Of a DNA stretch of 64,000 nt, positions 8,308 through 17,127 are shown piece by piece. Numbering within the stretch: position 1 is the first letter of the stretch; each line of letters starts with the position of its first letter. Source of the stretch: Streptomyces radiopugnans. Lineage in GTDB: Bacteria > Actinomycetota > Actinomycetes > Streptomycetales > Streptomycetaceae. Made by a program: the position numbers and the translations under genes. The notes under the pieces were generated by a model. The model was not told the DNA's origin and ran no database searches. It was given only the letters and a program-made list of their open reading frames with translations. The stretch covers positions 152,747-216,746 of the forward strand of contig NZ_FOET01000009.1 in the NCBI RefSeq assembly GCF_900110735.1. The letters run 5' to 3'.

Positions 8308-8676
8308 GTGATCCAGCAGGAGTCGCGGCTGCGTGTCGCCGACAACACGGGCGCGAAGGAGATCCTTTGCATCCGTGTTCTCGGTGGCTCCGGCCGCCGC
8401 TACGCGGGCATCGGTGACGTCATCGTCGCCACCGTCAAGGACGCGATCCCCGGTGGCAACGTGAAGAAGGGCGACGTCGTCAAGGCCGTCGTCGTGCGCA
8501 CCGTCAAGGAGCGCCGCCGCCCCGACGGCTCGTACATCCGCTTCGACGAGAACGCCGCCGTCATCCTCAAGAACGACGGCGACCCCCGCGGCACCCGTAT
8601 CTTCGGCCCGGTGGGCCGTGAGCTGCGCGAGAAGAAGTTCATGAAGATCATCTCCCTCGCGCCGGAGGTGCTGTAA
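8308..8676 (+). CDS. rplN: 50S ribosomal protein L14
   Basis: L14 (122 residues) forms inter-subunit bridges and binds the silencing factor RsfS. The start is a GTG at 8308 with a clear CAGGAGA site, giving the normal N terminus MIQQESRLRVADNTGAKE. First gene of the spc group and separated from rpsQ by 100 bp of structured DNA. rplX follows after 3 bp. Confidence 0.97.
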   Translation: MIQQESRLRVADNTGAKEILCIRVLGGSGRRYAGIGDVIVATVKDAIPGGNVKKGDVVKAVVVRTVKERRRPDGSYIRFDENAAVILKNDGDPRGTRIFGPVGRELREKKFMKIISLAPEVL

Positions 8677-8679
8677 CCG

Positions 8680-9003
8680 ATGAAGATCAAGAAGGGCGAC
8701 CTGGTCCAGGTCATCACCGGCAAGGACAGGGGCAAGCAGGGCAAGGTCATCGAGGCCTACCCCCGCGAGGACCGTGTCCTGGTCGAGGGTGTCAACCGGG
8801 TCAAGAAGCACACCAAGGCCGGCCAGACCGCTCGCGGTTCGAAGACCGGCGGCATCGTGACGACCGAGGCCCCGATCCACGTGAGCAACGTTCAGCTCGT
8901 CGTGGAGAAGGACGGCAAGAAGGTCGTCACCCGCGTCGGTTACCGCTTCGACGAGAACGGCAACAAGATCCGCGTTGCCAAGCGGACCGGTGAGGACATC
9001 TGA
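8680..9003 (+). CDS. rplX: 50S ribosomal protein L24
   Basis: L24 (107 residues) initiates 50S assembly. The KOW motif is at the N terminus (KIKKGDLVQVITGKDRGKQG). The start lies 3 bp after rplN and the stop overlaps the rplE ATG, so this part of the operon is tightly coupled. Confidence 0.97.
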   Translation: MKIKKGDLVQVITGKDRGKQGKVIEAYPREDRVLVEGVNRVKKHTKAGQTARGSKTGGIVTTEAPIHVSNVQLVVEKDGKKVVTRVGYRFDENGNKIRVAKRTGEDI

Positions 9004-9566
9004 TGACTACCGCCACGAACGTGCAGCCGCGTCTGAAGGCGCGCTACCGCGAGGAGATCGCGGGCAAGCTGCGTGACGAGTTCAAGTACGAGAACGTCAT
9101 GCAGATCCCCGGTCTCACCAAGATCGTGGTCAACATGGGTGTGGGCGAGGCAGCCCGCGACTCCAAGCTGATCGAGGGCGCCATCCGCGACCTCGCCACG
9201 ATCACCGGCCAGAAGCCGGCCGTGACCAAGGCCCGGAAGTCCATCGCGCAGTTCAAGCTGCGCGAGGGGCAGCCGATCGGTGCCCACGTCACCCTGCGGG
9301 GCGACCGGATGTGGGAGTTCCTGGACCGCCTGCTGTCGCTCGCGCTGCCGCGCATCCGCGACTTCCGCGGTCTGTCGCCGAAGCAGTTCGACGGCAGGGG
9401 CAACTACACCTTCGGTCTCACGGAGCAGGTCATGTTCCACGAGATCGACCAGGACAAGATCGACCGGGTCCGAGGTATGGACATCACCGTGGTCACCACG
9501 GCGAACACCGACGAGGAAGGTCGCGCCCTGCTGCGTCACCTCGGATTCCCCTTCAAGGAGGCGTGA
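9003..9566 (+). CDS. rplE: 50S ribosomal protein L5
   Basis: L5 (187 residues) binds 5S rRNA in the central protuberance. Recognisable segments are MQIPGLTKIVVNMGVGEAA (about residues 34-52) and GLTEQVMFHEIDQDKI near the C terminus. Length is normal. Start in TGATG overlap with rplX; rpsN starts 3 bp downstream. Confidence 0.97.
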   Translation: MTTATNVQPRLKARYREEIAGKLRDEFKYENVMQIPGLTKIVVNMGVGEAARDSKLIEGAIRDLATITGQKPAVTKARKSIAQFKLREGQPIGAHVTLRGDRMWEFLDRLLSLALPRIRDFRGLSPKQFDGRGNYTFGLTEQVMFHEIDQDKIDRVRGMDITVVTTANTDEEGRALLRHLGFPFKEA

Positions 9567-9569
9567 GCC

Positions 9570-9755
9570 GTGGCGAAGAAGGCTCTGATTGCCAAGGCCG
9601 CCCGCAAGCCGAAGTTCTCGGTGCGCGCGTACACGCGCTGCCAGCGCTGCGGCCGACCCCACTCCGTCTACCGCAAGTTCGGCCTGTGCCGTGTGTGCCT
9701 TCGTGAGATGGCCCACCGCGGCGAGCTGCCGGGCGTCACCAAGAGCTCCTGGTAG
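9570..9755 (+). CDS. rpsN: 30S ribosomal protein S14, zinc-binding type
   Basis: This is the short, zinc-ribbon form of S14 (type Z, 61 residues): cysteines C24, C27, C40 and C43 form two CxxC pairs. Streptomycetes often carry a second, cysteine-free S14 under zinc control elsewhere; that paralogue is not in this window. The start is GTG with an AAGGAGG site inside the end of rplE. Confidence 0.96.
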   Translation: MAKKALIAKAARKPKFSVRAYTRCQRCGRPHSVYRKFGLCRVCLREMAHRGELPGVTKSSW

Positions 9756-9972
9756 GTCCGCGCCAGCGGACCGCAGGAACTCTCGGTAAGAGCATCCTGG
9801 CCGGCGAACGCCCTCCCCGCGTGCCCTAGGCTTGTGGGTTGGGCGCTCGCCGCCCATGACCGTCTTACTACGCCGTAGGTCCCCGCACCGCACCCGTCCC
9901 GTCGCGTTCCGCGTACGGGGAGAGGGACGGAGCAGACAGGAAACCCCGGCGAGAGAGGCCGAAGGCCATCAC
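9756..9972 (+). promoter_or_regulatory. rpsN-rpsH spacer with hairpin and possible internal promoter
   Basis: This 217-bp gap is unusually long for the middle of the spc operon. It starts with a perfect 6-bp hairpin (GTCCGC 9756-9761, GCGGAC 9766-9771). TAGGCT at 9827-9832 resembles a -10 box, but no good -35 is visible 17-18 bp upstream. A second transcription start for rpsH onward is possible but not proved by the sequence. Confidence 0.35.
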
Positions 9973-10371
9973 ATGACCATGACCGATCCGATCGCAGACA
10001 TGCTGACGCGTCTGCGAAACGCGAACTCGGCTTACCACGACACCGTCGTGATGCCGCACAGCAAGATCAAGTCGCACATCGCGGAGATCCTCCAGCAGGA
10101 GGGTTACATCACCGGATGGAAGGTCGAGGACGCCCCGGTGGGCAAGAACCTCGTCCTGGAGCTCAAGTTCGGTCCGAACCGCGAGCGTTCGATCGCCGGC
10201 ATCAAGCGGATCAGCAAGCCGGGTCTGCGGGTCTACGCAAAGTCCACCAACCTGCCGAAGGTGCTCGGCGGCCTGGGAGTGGCGATCATCTCCACCTCCC
10301 ACGGGCTCCTCACCGACAAGCAGGCTCAGAAGAAGGGCGTGGGTGGGGAAGTCCTCGCCTACGTCTGGTAA
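9973..10371 (+). CDS. rpsH: 30S ribosomal protein S8
   Basis: S8 (132 residues) binds the central domain of 16S rRNA and in E. coli represses the spc operon. The ATG at 9973 gives MTMTDPIADMLTRLRNAN, the family N terminus; the open frame continues upstream through the spacer but is not part of S8. The conserved STSHGLLTDKQA segment lies near the C terminus. Confidence 0.97.
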   Translation: MTMTDPIADMLTRLRNANSAYHDTVVMPHSKIKSHIAEILQQEGYITGWKVEDAPVGKNLVLELKFGPNRERSIAGIKRISKPGLRVYAKSTNLPKVLGGLGVAIISTSHGLLTDKQAQKKGVGGEVLAYVW

Positions 10372-10395
10372 CGGAAGGGAACGGAGGTAAAGCTC

Positions 10396-10935
10396 ATGTC
10401 GCGTATCGGCAAGCTCCCCATCCAGGTTCCCGCCGGTGTGGACGTCACCATCGATGGCCGGACGGTCAACGTGAAGGGGCCCAAGGGCAACCTTTCGCAC
10501 ACCGTCGCCGCGCCCATCGAGGTCGCCAAGGGTGAGGACGGCGTCATCAACGTCACCCGCCCGAACGACGAGAGCCGGAACAAGGCCCTGCACGGTCTGT
10601 CCCGCACGCTGGTGGCGAACATGATCACTGGCGTGACCCAGGGGTACAGCAAGCAGCTCGAGATCAGCGGTGTCGGTTACCGCGTCCAGGCGAAGGGCTC
10701 CGACCTGGAGTTCTCCCTGGGCTACAGCCACCCGATCACGGTGAAGGCTCCCGAGGGCATCTCCTTCAAGGTGGAGTCCCCGACCAGGCTGAGCGTCGAG
10801 GGCATCGACAAGCAGAAGGTCGGCGAGGTCGCCGCGAACATCCGCAAGCTGCGCAAGCCCGACCCGTACAAGGCCAAGGGCGTGAAGTACGCGGGCGAGG
10901 TCATCCGCCGCAAGGTCGGAAAGGCTGGTAAGTAA
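10396..10935 (+). CDS. rplF: 50S ribosomal protein L6
   Basis: L6 (179 residues) has two duplicated alpha/beta domains close to the GTPase-associated centre. MSRIGKLPIQVPAGVDV is the typical start and GVKYAGEVIRRKVGKAGK the typical end. A GGAGG site precedes the ATG. rplR starts 3 bp after the stop. Confidence 0.97.
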   Translation: MSRIGKLPIQVPAGVDVTIDGRTVNVKGPKGNLSHTVAAPIEVAKGEDGVINVTRPNDESRNKALHGLSRTLVANMITGVTQGYSKQLEISGVGYRVQAKGSDLEFSLGYSHPITVKAPEGISFKVESPTRLSVEGIDKQKVGEVAANIRKLRKPDPYKAKGVKYAGEVIRRKVGKAGK

Positions 10936-10938
10936 GCC

Positions 10939-11322
10939 ATGGCATACGGTGTGAAGATCGCGAAGGGCAGCGCGCGCAAGGCCGCCGCTGTCAAGCGGCG
11001 CCACATCCGCGTCCGCAAGAAGGTGTCGGGCACCCCCGAGCGTCCGCGCCTGGTGGTGACGCGCTCCAACCGTCACATGGTGGCGCAGGTCATCGACGAC
11101 ATCGCGGGCCACACGCTGGCCTCGGCGTCGACGCTGGACAGCTCGATCCGCGGCGCCGAGGGCGACAAGACCGCCCTGGCCAAGCAGGTCGGGTCCCTGG
11201 TCGCCGAGCGCGCCAAGGCCGCGGGCATCGAGGCCGTCGTGTTCGACCGCGGCGGCAACAAGTACGCCGGGCGGATCGCCGCCCTGGCCGACGCCGCCCG
11301 CGAGGCCGGGCTCAGGTTCTGA
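10939..11322 (+). CDS. rplR: 50S ribosomal protein L18
   Basis: L18 (127 residues) carries 5S rRNA into the central protuberance together with L5. The basic N terminus (KRRHIRVRKKVSGT) and the GNKYAGRIAALADAAREAGL C terminus identify it. It lies between rplF and rpsE as in other bacteria. Confidence 0.97.
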   Translation: MAYGVKIAKGSARKAAAVKRRHIRVRKKVSGTPERPRLVVTRSNRHMVAQVIDDIAGHTLASASTLDSSIRGAEGDKTALAKQVGSLVAERAKAAGIEAVVFDRGGNKYAGRIAALADAAREAGLRF

Positions 11323-11365
11323 GCCGGTCCCCACGCAAGCGGACGCATAGAGAGAGGTAATTCCA

Positions 11366-11970
<605 letters not shown>

Positions 11971-11971
<1 letters not shown>

Positions 11972-12153
11972 TGGCACGCCTGAAGGTCACCCAGACCAAG
12001 TCCTACATCGGCAGCAAGCAGAACCACCGCGACACCCTGCGTTCCCTCGGCCTCAGGCGAGTGAACGACTCGGTCGTCAAGGAGGACCGTCCCGAGATCC
12101 GCGGCATGGTGCAGACCGTCCGCCACCTCGTGACGGTCGAGGAGGTCGACTGA
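11971..12153 (+). CDS. rpmD: 50S ribosomal protein L30
   Basis: L30 (60 residues) is a short protein with the family core KVTQTKSYIGSKQNHRDTLR. The ATG at 11971 is in a TGATG overlap with rpsE; the longer frame upstream is internal to rpsE. rplO follows after a single base. Confidence 0.97.
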
Positions 12154-12154
12154 C

Positions 12155-12610
12155 ATGGCGGAGCAGAAGCCGCTGAAGGTCCACAACCTCCGGCCCGCCC
12201 CGGGCGCCAAGACCGCCAAGACCCGCGTCGGTCGTGGTGAGGCGTCCAAGGGCAAGACCGCCGGTCGTGGCACCAAGGGCACCAAGGCCCGTTACCAGGT
12301 TCCGGAGAGCTTCGAGGGCGGGCAGATGCCGCTGCACATGCGGCTGCCCAAGCTCAGGGGCTTCAAGAACCCCTTCCGCACCGAGTACCAGGTCGTGAAC
12401 CTGGACAAGCTGGCGGACCTGTACCCCGAGGGTGGCGAGGTCACCGTCGAGGGCCTGGTCGCCAAGGGTGCGGTTCGCAAGAACCAGCTCGTGAAGGTGC
12501 TGGGCAACGGAGAGATCTCCGTGGCGCTGCAGGTGACCGTGGACAAGGTCTCCGGCTCCGCCAAGGAGAAGATCACCGCTGCCGGAGGCACCGTCACCGA
12601 GCTCGTCTGA
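12155..12610 (+). CDS. rplO: 50S ribosomal protein L15
   Basis: L15 (151 residues) is a late-assembly protein of the 50S subunit. The Gly/Lys-rich N-terminal extension (KTRVGRGEASKGKTAGRG) and the MPLHMRLPKLRGFKN core are intact. It is the last ribosomal gene of the spc group; a terminator-like hairpin follows 15 bp after its stop. Confidence 0.97.
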   Translation: MAEQKPLKVHNLRPAPGAKTAKTRVGRGEASKGKTAGRGTKGTKARYQVPESFEGGQMPLHMRLPKLRGFKNPFRTEYQVVNLDKLADLYPEGGEVTVEGLVAKGAVRKNQLVKVLGNGEISVALQVTVDKVSGSAKEKITAAGGTVTELV

Positions 12611-12625
12611 GCACGGTGAACTGAG

Positions 12626-12661
12626 CAACCGGGGGCGCCCAGGAACGGGCGTCCCCGGTTG
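12626..12661 (+). terminator. Hairpin terminator after rplO
   Basis: A 15-bp stem (12626-12640 with 12647-12661) has one G-U pair and a 6-base loop AGGAAC. There is no real U-tract, as is usual in high-G+C actinobacteria. It separates the spc ribosomal genes from secY, which has its own promoter-like sequence. Confidence 0.75.
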
Positions 12662-12665
12662 GTCG

Positions 12666-12808
12666 TTCCAAGGGGGGCACGGTCGCCGGTAAGGTGTCGT
12701 GCGTTATTGACCTCCACAGGACCCCTCCTGTGGAATCTGAACCGTTTTATCCGTTGATCCTCACGACCGTAACCTCTCGCGTGCGACGCGGGGGGCGCAG
12801 GAGGCACC
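12666..12808 (+). promoter_or_regulatory. secY promoter and leader with 8-bp perfect hairpin
   Basis: TTCCAA (12666-12671), 18 bp, TAAGGT (12690-12695) is a reasonable vegetative promoter. Just downstream is a perfect inverted repeat, CCACAGGA (12714-12721), CCCC, TCCTGTGG (12726-12733), in what would be the 5' leader. It could act as an operator, an RNA stabiliser or an attenuator. The leader ends in a good CAGGAGGC ribosome-binding site. Confidence 0.5.
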
Positions 12809-14125
12809 GTGCTCACCGCGTTCGCCCGGGCGTTCAAGACGCCCGACCTGCGCAAGAAGCTGCTGTTCACCCTCGGCATCATGGTGCTCTTCCGCCTCGG
12901 AGCACACATCCCCGTCCCGGGTGTCAGCTTCGAGAACGTCAACCAGTGCGTGAAGGAGGCCGAGGGCGCCGGCGCCGGCCTCTTCGGCCTGGTCAACATG
13001 TTCAGTGGTGGCGCGCTGCTGCAGCTGACCATCTTCGCGCTCGGGATCATGCCCTACATCACGGCGAGCATCATCCTGCAGCTGCTGGTGGTGGTGATCC
13101 CGAGGCTGGAGGCCCTCAAGAAGGAGGGGCAGTCCGGCCAGGCGAAGATCACGCAGTACACCCGCTACCTGACGGTGGCGCTCGGCGTGCTCCAGGCCAC
13201 CGGCCTGGTGGCGACGGCCCGCAGCGGCAGCCTCTTCGCGCAGTGCACCGTCCGTGACCAGATCATCCCGGACGACTCCATCTTCACCACGATCACCATG
13301 GTGATCGTCATGACCGCCGGCACCGCGCTGATCATGTGGATGGGTGAGCTGATCACCGACCGCGGCATCGGCAACGGCATGTCGATCCTGATGTTCGTCT
13401 CGATCGCCGCCGGCTTCCCGGGTCTGCTGTGGGCCATCAAGGTGCAGGGCCACCTGGCGGACGGCTGGATCGAGTTCGGCGTGGTGCTCCTCGCGGGTCT
13501 GGCGATGGTCGGCCTGGTGGTCTTCGTCGAGCAGGCGCAGCGGCGCATCCCCGTGCAGTACGCCAAGCGCATGATCGGGCGCCGCTCCTACGGCGGCACC
13601 TCCACCTACATCCCCCTGAAGGTGAACCAGGCGGGTGTGATCCCCGTCATCTTCGCCTCGTCCCTGCTCTACATCCCGGCGCTGATCGTTCAGTTCAGCG
13701 GGTCGCAGGCGGGCTGGGCCGACTGGATCAACCGGCACCTCGTCACGGGTGACCACCCGTACTACATCATCACGTACTTCGTGCTGATCGTGTTCTTCGC
13801 CTTCTTCTACGTCGCCATCTCCTTCAACCCCGAAGAAGTTGCCGACAACATGAAGAAGTATGGTGGTTTCATCCCGGGCATCCGGGCCGGACGTCCCACC
13901 GCGGAGTACCTGAGCTACGTGCTGAACCGCATCACGTGGCCGGGTTCGCTGTACCTGGGTCTGATCGCTCTGGTGCCCACCGTCGCGCTGGTGTTGTTCA
14001 ACGCGAATCAGAACTTCCCGTTCGGCGGGACCAGCATCCTGATCATCGTGGGTGTCGGTCTGGAGACCGTGAAGCAGATCGAGAGCCAGCTTCAGCAGCG
14101 CCATTACGAAGGGTTCCTCCGCTGA
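12809..14125 (+). CDS. secY: Protein translocase subunit SecY
   Basis: SecY (438 residues) is the channel of the Sec translocon, working with SecE, SecG and SecA. About ten hydrophobic segments are visible, with the plug region near residues 55-70 and the conserved cytoplasmic loop QRRIPVQYAKRMIGRRSYGG (about residues 246-265). The GTG start at 12809 follows a GGAGG-type site. It overlaps adk by one base (TGATG). Confidence 0.97.
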   Translation: MLTAFARAFKTPDLRKKLLFTLGIMVLFRLGAHIPVPGVSFENVNQCVKEAEGAGAGLFGLVNMFSGGALLQLTIFALGIMPYITASIILQLLVVVIPRLEALKKEGQSGQAKITQYTRYLTVALGVLQATGLVATARSGSLFAQCTVRDQIIPDDSIFTTITMVIVMTAGTALIMWMGELITDRGIGNGMSILMFVSIAAGFPGLLWAIKVQGHLADGWIEFGVVLLAGLAMVGLVVFVEQAQRRIPVQYAKRMIGRRSYGGTSTYIPLKVNQAGVIPVIFASSLLYIPALIVQFSGSQAGWADWINRHLVTGDHPYYIITYFVLIVFFAFFYVAISFNPEEVADNMKKYGGFIPGIRAGRPTAEYLSYVLNRITWPGSLYLGLIALVPTVALVLFNANQNFPFGGTSILIIVGVGLETVKQIESQLQQRHYEGFLR

Positions 14126-14793
14126 TGCGAATCGTCCTCGTCGGACCGCCTGGCGCGGGCAAGGGCACGCAGGCCGCGTACCTGGCCGAGAACCTGTCCA
14201 TTCCGCACATCTCCACAGGCGACCTCTTCCGCGCGAACATCAGCCAGGGCACCCAGCTCGGGCAGAAGGCGCAGGAGTACATGCGGGCCGGCAAGCTCGT
14301 ACCCGACGAGGTCACCATCGGCATGGCCCGGGACCGGATGGAGCAGCCCGACGCCGCCGACGGCTTCCTGCTCGACGGCTTCCCGCGGAACATCGGCCAG
14401 GCCGAGGCGCTGGACGGCATCCTGCGCGAGTCCGGCACCCGGCTGAACGCCGTGCTGGACCTGGAGGTCCCCGAGGACGAGGTCGTGAAGCGGATCGCGG
14501 GACGGCGGATGTGCCGCAACGACAGCGGCCACATCTTCCACGTCGTGTACACCCCGCCGAAGACCGAGGGTGTCTGCGACGTCTGCGGCGGCGAGCTCTA
14601 CCAGCGCGAGGACGACCGTGAGGACACCGTCCGCAAGCGCCTGGAGGTCTACCACACCGAGACCGAGCCGATCATCGACTACTACAAGGCCCAGGGCCTG
14701 GTGGTGACGATCTCGGCGCTCGGCAAGGTGTCCGAGGTCACCCGGCGTGCGATGGAGGCGCTCGGCCACGCGGCCGGGCAGCCCGGGGCCTGA
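14125..14793 (+). CDS. adk: Adenylate kinase
   Basis: Adenylate kinase (222 residues) catalyses ATP + AMP to 2 ADP. It has the P-loop GPPGAGKGT at residues 7-15 and DGFPRN in the core. The lid is the long metal-binding type, but one cysteine is replaced: the potential ligands are C130, D133, C151 and C154, so a Cys3Asp site is likely. It is coupled to secY and followed by a strong hairpin. The open frame upstream of 14125 is inside secY. Confidence 0.97.
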   Translation: MRIVLVGPPGAGKGTQAAYLAENLSIPHISTGDLFRANISQGTQLGQKAQEYMRAGKLVPDEVTIGMARDRMEQPDAADGFLLDGFPRNIGQAEALDGILRESGTRLNAVLDLEVPEDEVVKRIAGRRMCRNDSGHIFHVVYTPPKTEGVCDVCGGELYQREDDREDTVRKRLEVYHTETEPIIDYYKAQGLVVTISALGKVSEVTRRAMEALGHAAGQPGA

Positions 14794-14815
14794 CCCCGGC
14801 GAGGAACGGCGAGAA

Positions 14816-14846
14816 GGCCGCGGTGCCCGGGGCGGGCACCGCGGCC
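14816..14846 (+). terminator. Perfect 13-bp hairpin between adk and map
   Basis: GGCCGCGGTGCCC (14816-14828) pairs perfectly with 14834-14846 around a GGGGC loop. It lies 22 bp after the adk stop and is a strong terminator candidate. A second 8-bp hairpin (14864-14871 with 14880-14887) lies in the map leader. Confidence 0.7.
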
Positions 14847-14930
14847 GTATCGTGTAGTGAACGGGCCCGGCGGCAGCGTGCCGGGCCGGATGTGCCACAG
14901 ACAACCGCGAGCTGGAAGGCGTCAGCCGTC

Positions 14931-15767
14931 ATGGTGGAGATCAAGACCCCCGAGCAGATCGCGAAGATGCGCGCGGCCGGGCTGGTCGTCGCCGCGATGC
15001 ACGCGGCCTGCCGCAGGGCCGCGGTGCCCGGCGCGACCACCAAGGACCTGGACGAGGTCGCCGCGAAGGTGCTCGCCGACCACGGCGCCAAGCCGAACTT
15101 CCTCGGCTACGGTGGCTTCCCCGGCAACATCTGCACCTCGGTGAACGACGTCGTCGTCCACGGCATCCCCGACCGGGAGACGGTGCTGGAGTCGGGCGAC
15201 ATCATCTCCATCGACGCGGGCGCGATCGTCGACGGCTGGCACGGCGACGCGGCGATCACCGTCTTCGTCGGCGAGGGCCACGCGCCCGAGGTGCACGAGC
15301 TGAGCCGGGTCACCGAGGAGTCGATGTGGGCCGGCATCGCGGCGATGCGCAAGGGCAACCGGCTGGTGGACATCTCCAAGGCGATCGAGGGCTACATCCG
15401 CCGCCAGCCCCGCCCGGCCTCCGGCCGCTACGGGATCATCGAGGACTACGGCGGCCACGGCATCGGCAGCCAGATGCACATGGACCCGCACCTGCTGAAC
15501 TACGTGGACCGCCGGCGCGGCCGGGGCCCGAAGCTGGTGCCGGGCATGTGCCTGGCGATCGAGCCGATGGTCAGCCTGGGCACCGCCAAGACCCACGTCC
15601 TCGAGGACGAGTGGACGGTCAAGACGAACGACGGCACCTGGTCCTGCCACTGGGAGCACTCCGTCGCGCTGACCGAGCAGGGCCCGCTGGTGCTGACGGC
15701 GCCGGACGGCGGCCGGGCGAAGCTGGCGGAGTACGGCGTCACCACCGCCCCCGACCCGCTGGACTGA
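14931..15767 (+). CDS. map: Type I methionine aminopeptidase
   Basis: The enzyme (278 residues) removes the initiator methionine from nascent proteins using a dinuclear metal site. The metal-ligand segments are IISIDAGAIVDGWHGDAA (Asp ligands), GGHGIG (His), EPM (Glu) and WSCHWEHSVALTEQG (Glu). The ATG at 14931 gives MVEIKTPEQIAKMR; the frame extends upstream to 14823 but only through the hairpin region. Streptomycetes usually have more than one map gene. Confidence 0.95.
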   Translation: MVEIKTPEQIAKMRAAGLVVAAMHAACRRAAVPGATTKDLDEVAAKVLADHGAKPNFLGYGGFPGNICTSVNDVVVHGIPDRETVLESGDIISIDAGAIVDGWHGDAAITVFVGEGHAPEVHELSRVTEESMWAGIAAMRKGNRLVDISKAIEGYIRRQPRPASGRYGIIEDYGGHGIGSQMHMDPHLLNYVDRRRGRGPKLVPGMCLAIEPMVSLGTAKTHVLEDEWTVKTNDGTWSCHWEHSVALTEQGPLVLTAPDGGRAKLAEYGVTTAPDPLD

Positions 15768-16083
15768 CCGGACCGCCCCCGGCCCCCGGCCCCCGGGCCT
15801 CCGCAGCCCTCCGGTCGCCGTCCGCCCTCGCCGGGGAGTGCCGCGGCGTGCCGTGGAGCACGGAGCGCGCACCCCGGCCGCACCACCACCGGTCCCGCGG
15901 TGAGCCGGACGGTGAGCCCGGAGAAGTTCCTCCGGACCGCATAAAGATCTACCACGATGGGCATACATCCCCGATTCGTCTTTCCCGGAGCCGTGCCGTA
16001 GACTGGCTCGTCGGTCCATGTGTGCCTGCGCGCACCCACGGGCTGACCCAGGTAGCCGATCCCGGAAGGTGAAGCGCTCAAGC
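15768..16083 (+). promoter_or_regulatory. infA upstream region with promoter
   Basis: This 316-bp gap contains no supported gene. A plausible promoter is TTCGTC (15975-15980), 18 bp, TAGACT (15999-16004), about 80 bp before infA. The left half is C/G-rich with only short inverted repeats, so termination after map is unclear. A GGAAGGTGA site lies shortly before the infA ATG. Confidence 0.5.
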
Positions 16084-16305
16084 ATGGCCAAAAAACAAGG
16101 GGCCATCGAGATCGAGGGCACCGTCGTCGAGTCTCTCCCGAACGCGATGTTCAAGGTGGAGCTCCAGAACGGGCACCAGGTCCTCGCGCACATCAGCGGC
16201 AAGATGCGGATGCACTACATCCGTATCCTTCCCGACGACCGTGTCGTGGTGGAGCTGTCTCCCTACGACCTGACGCGCGGGCGGATCGTCTACCGCTACA
16301 AGTAG
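16084..16305 (+). CDS. infA: Translation initiation factor IF-1
   Basis: IF-1 (73 residues) is an OB-fold protein that occupies the 30S A site during initiation. The sequence is a full-length match from MAKKQGAIEIEGTVVESLPN to RGRIVYRYK. It leads the alpha ribosomal group with its own promoter-like sequence; rpmJ follows after 59 bp. Confidence 0.98.
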   Translation: MAKKQGAIEIEGTVVESLPNAMFKVELQNGHQVLAHISGKMRMHYIRILPDDRVVVELSPYDLTRGRIVYRYK

Positions 16306-16364
16306 ATCTCGCCCTCACTCCGCCCGTGCGGAGTGGTGGCCTGACCCGGAGAACCTCACATCCC

Positions 16365-16478
16365 ATGAAGGTCAAGCCGAGCGTCAAGAAGATCTGCGAC
16401 AAGTGCAAGGTGATCCGCCGCCACGGCCGGGTCATGGTCATCTGCGACAACCTGCGCCACAAGCAGCGCCAGGGCTGA
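16365..16478 (+). CDS. rpmJ: 50S ribosomal protein L36, zinc form
   Basis: This is a 37-residue protein running from MKVKPSVKKICDKCKVIRR to NLRHKQRQG. The zinc ligands C11, C14, C27 and H32 are all present, so it is the zinc-binding form. A GGAG motif lies about 13 bases upstream of the ATG. Its place between infA and rpsM is the standard order. Confidence 0.97.
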   Translation: MKVKPSVKKICDKCKVIRRHGRVMVICDNLRHKQRQG

Positions 16479-16681
16479 CGCAAGACCTCCACGCCTCGCA
16501 CCTCTCGCGGTTCTTCGCGCGACGCAAGCGACATGTAGATACGCAGACACCCGACCCCCCGCCGTGACACCTGTTAACGCCGGTGGGGACGACACCCCCG
16601 GACGGAGGCCGGGGACCCGGCTCGTACTCGCTACGGGAACGGTGCTGCGGAAGACCTCCAACGAAACCAGGAGCCACGTTC

Positions 16682-17062
16682 ATGGCACGCCTCGAAGGCG
16701 TCGACCTCCCGCGCGACAAGCGCGTGGAGGTCGCTCTCACCTATGTCTTCGGCATCGGTCGCACGCTCTCCAAGCAGACGCTTGCGAACACCGGTGTGAA
16801 CCCGGACACCCGCGTCCGCGACCTGACCGAGGAAGAGCTCGTCAGGATCCGCGAGTATGTCGAGGCCAACATCCGCACCGAGGGTGACCTCCGCCGCGAG
16901 ATCCAGGCCGACATCCGCCGCAAGGTCGAGATCGGCAGCTACCAGGGTCTGCGCCACCGCCGCGGCCTGCCCGTCCGGGGCCAGCGCACCAGCACCAACG
17001 CCCGCACCCGCAAGGGCCCGCGTCGCGCGATCGCCGGCAAGAAGAAGCCGGGCAAGAAGTAG
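16682..17062 (+). CDS. rpsM: 30S ribosomal protein S13
   Basis: S13 (126 residues) contacts the 50S subunit and P-site tRNA. The ATG at 16682 gives MARLEGVDLPRDKRVEVALT. The C-terminal basic tail (GQRTSTNARTRKGPRRA) is conserved. A 203-bp gap after rpmJ shows no strong promoter; CCAGGAGCC serves as ribosome-binding site. The frame is open upstream to 16583 without family support. Confidence 0.97.
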   Translation: MARLEGVDLPRDKRVEVALTYVFGIGRTLSKQTLANTGVNPDTRVRDLTEEELVRIREYVEANIRTEGDLRREIQADIRRKVEIGSYQGLRHRRGLPVRGQRTSTNARTRKGPRRAIAGKKKPGKK

Positions 17063-17127
17063 TCCTCACCGGACACCGCCAGTGGTCCGGATCGCAGGAC
17101 CGACCACCTCCATAGGAGTATTTTTCT

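Noticed and set aside
16479..16681. Possible tRNA or small RNA in the rpmJ-rpsM gap
   Set aside because: No cloverleaf, CCA end or strong promoter-terminator pair could be found.
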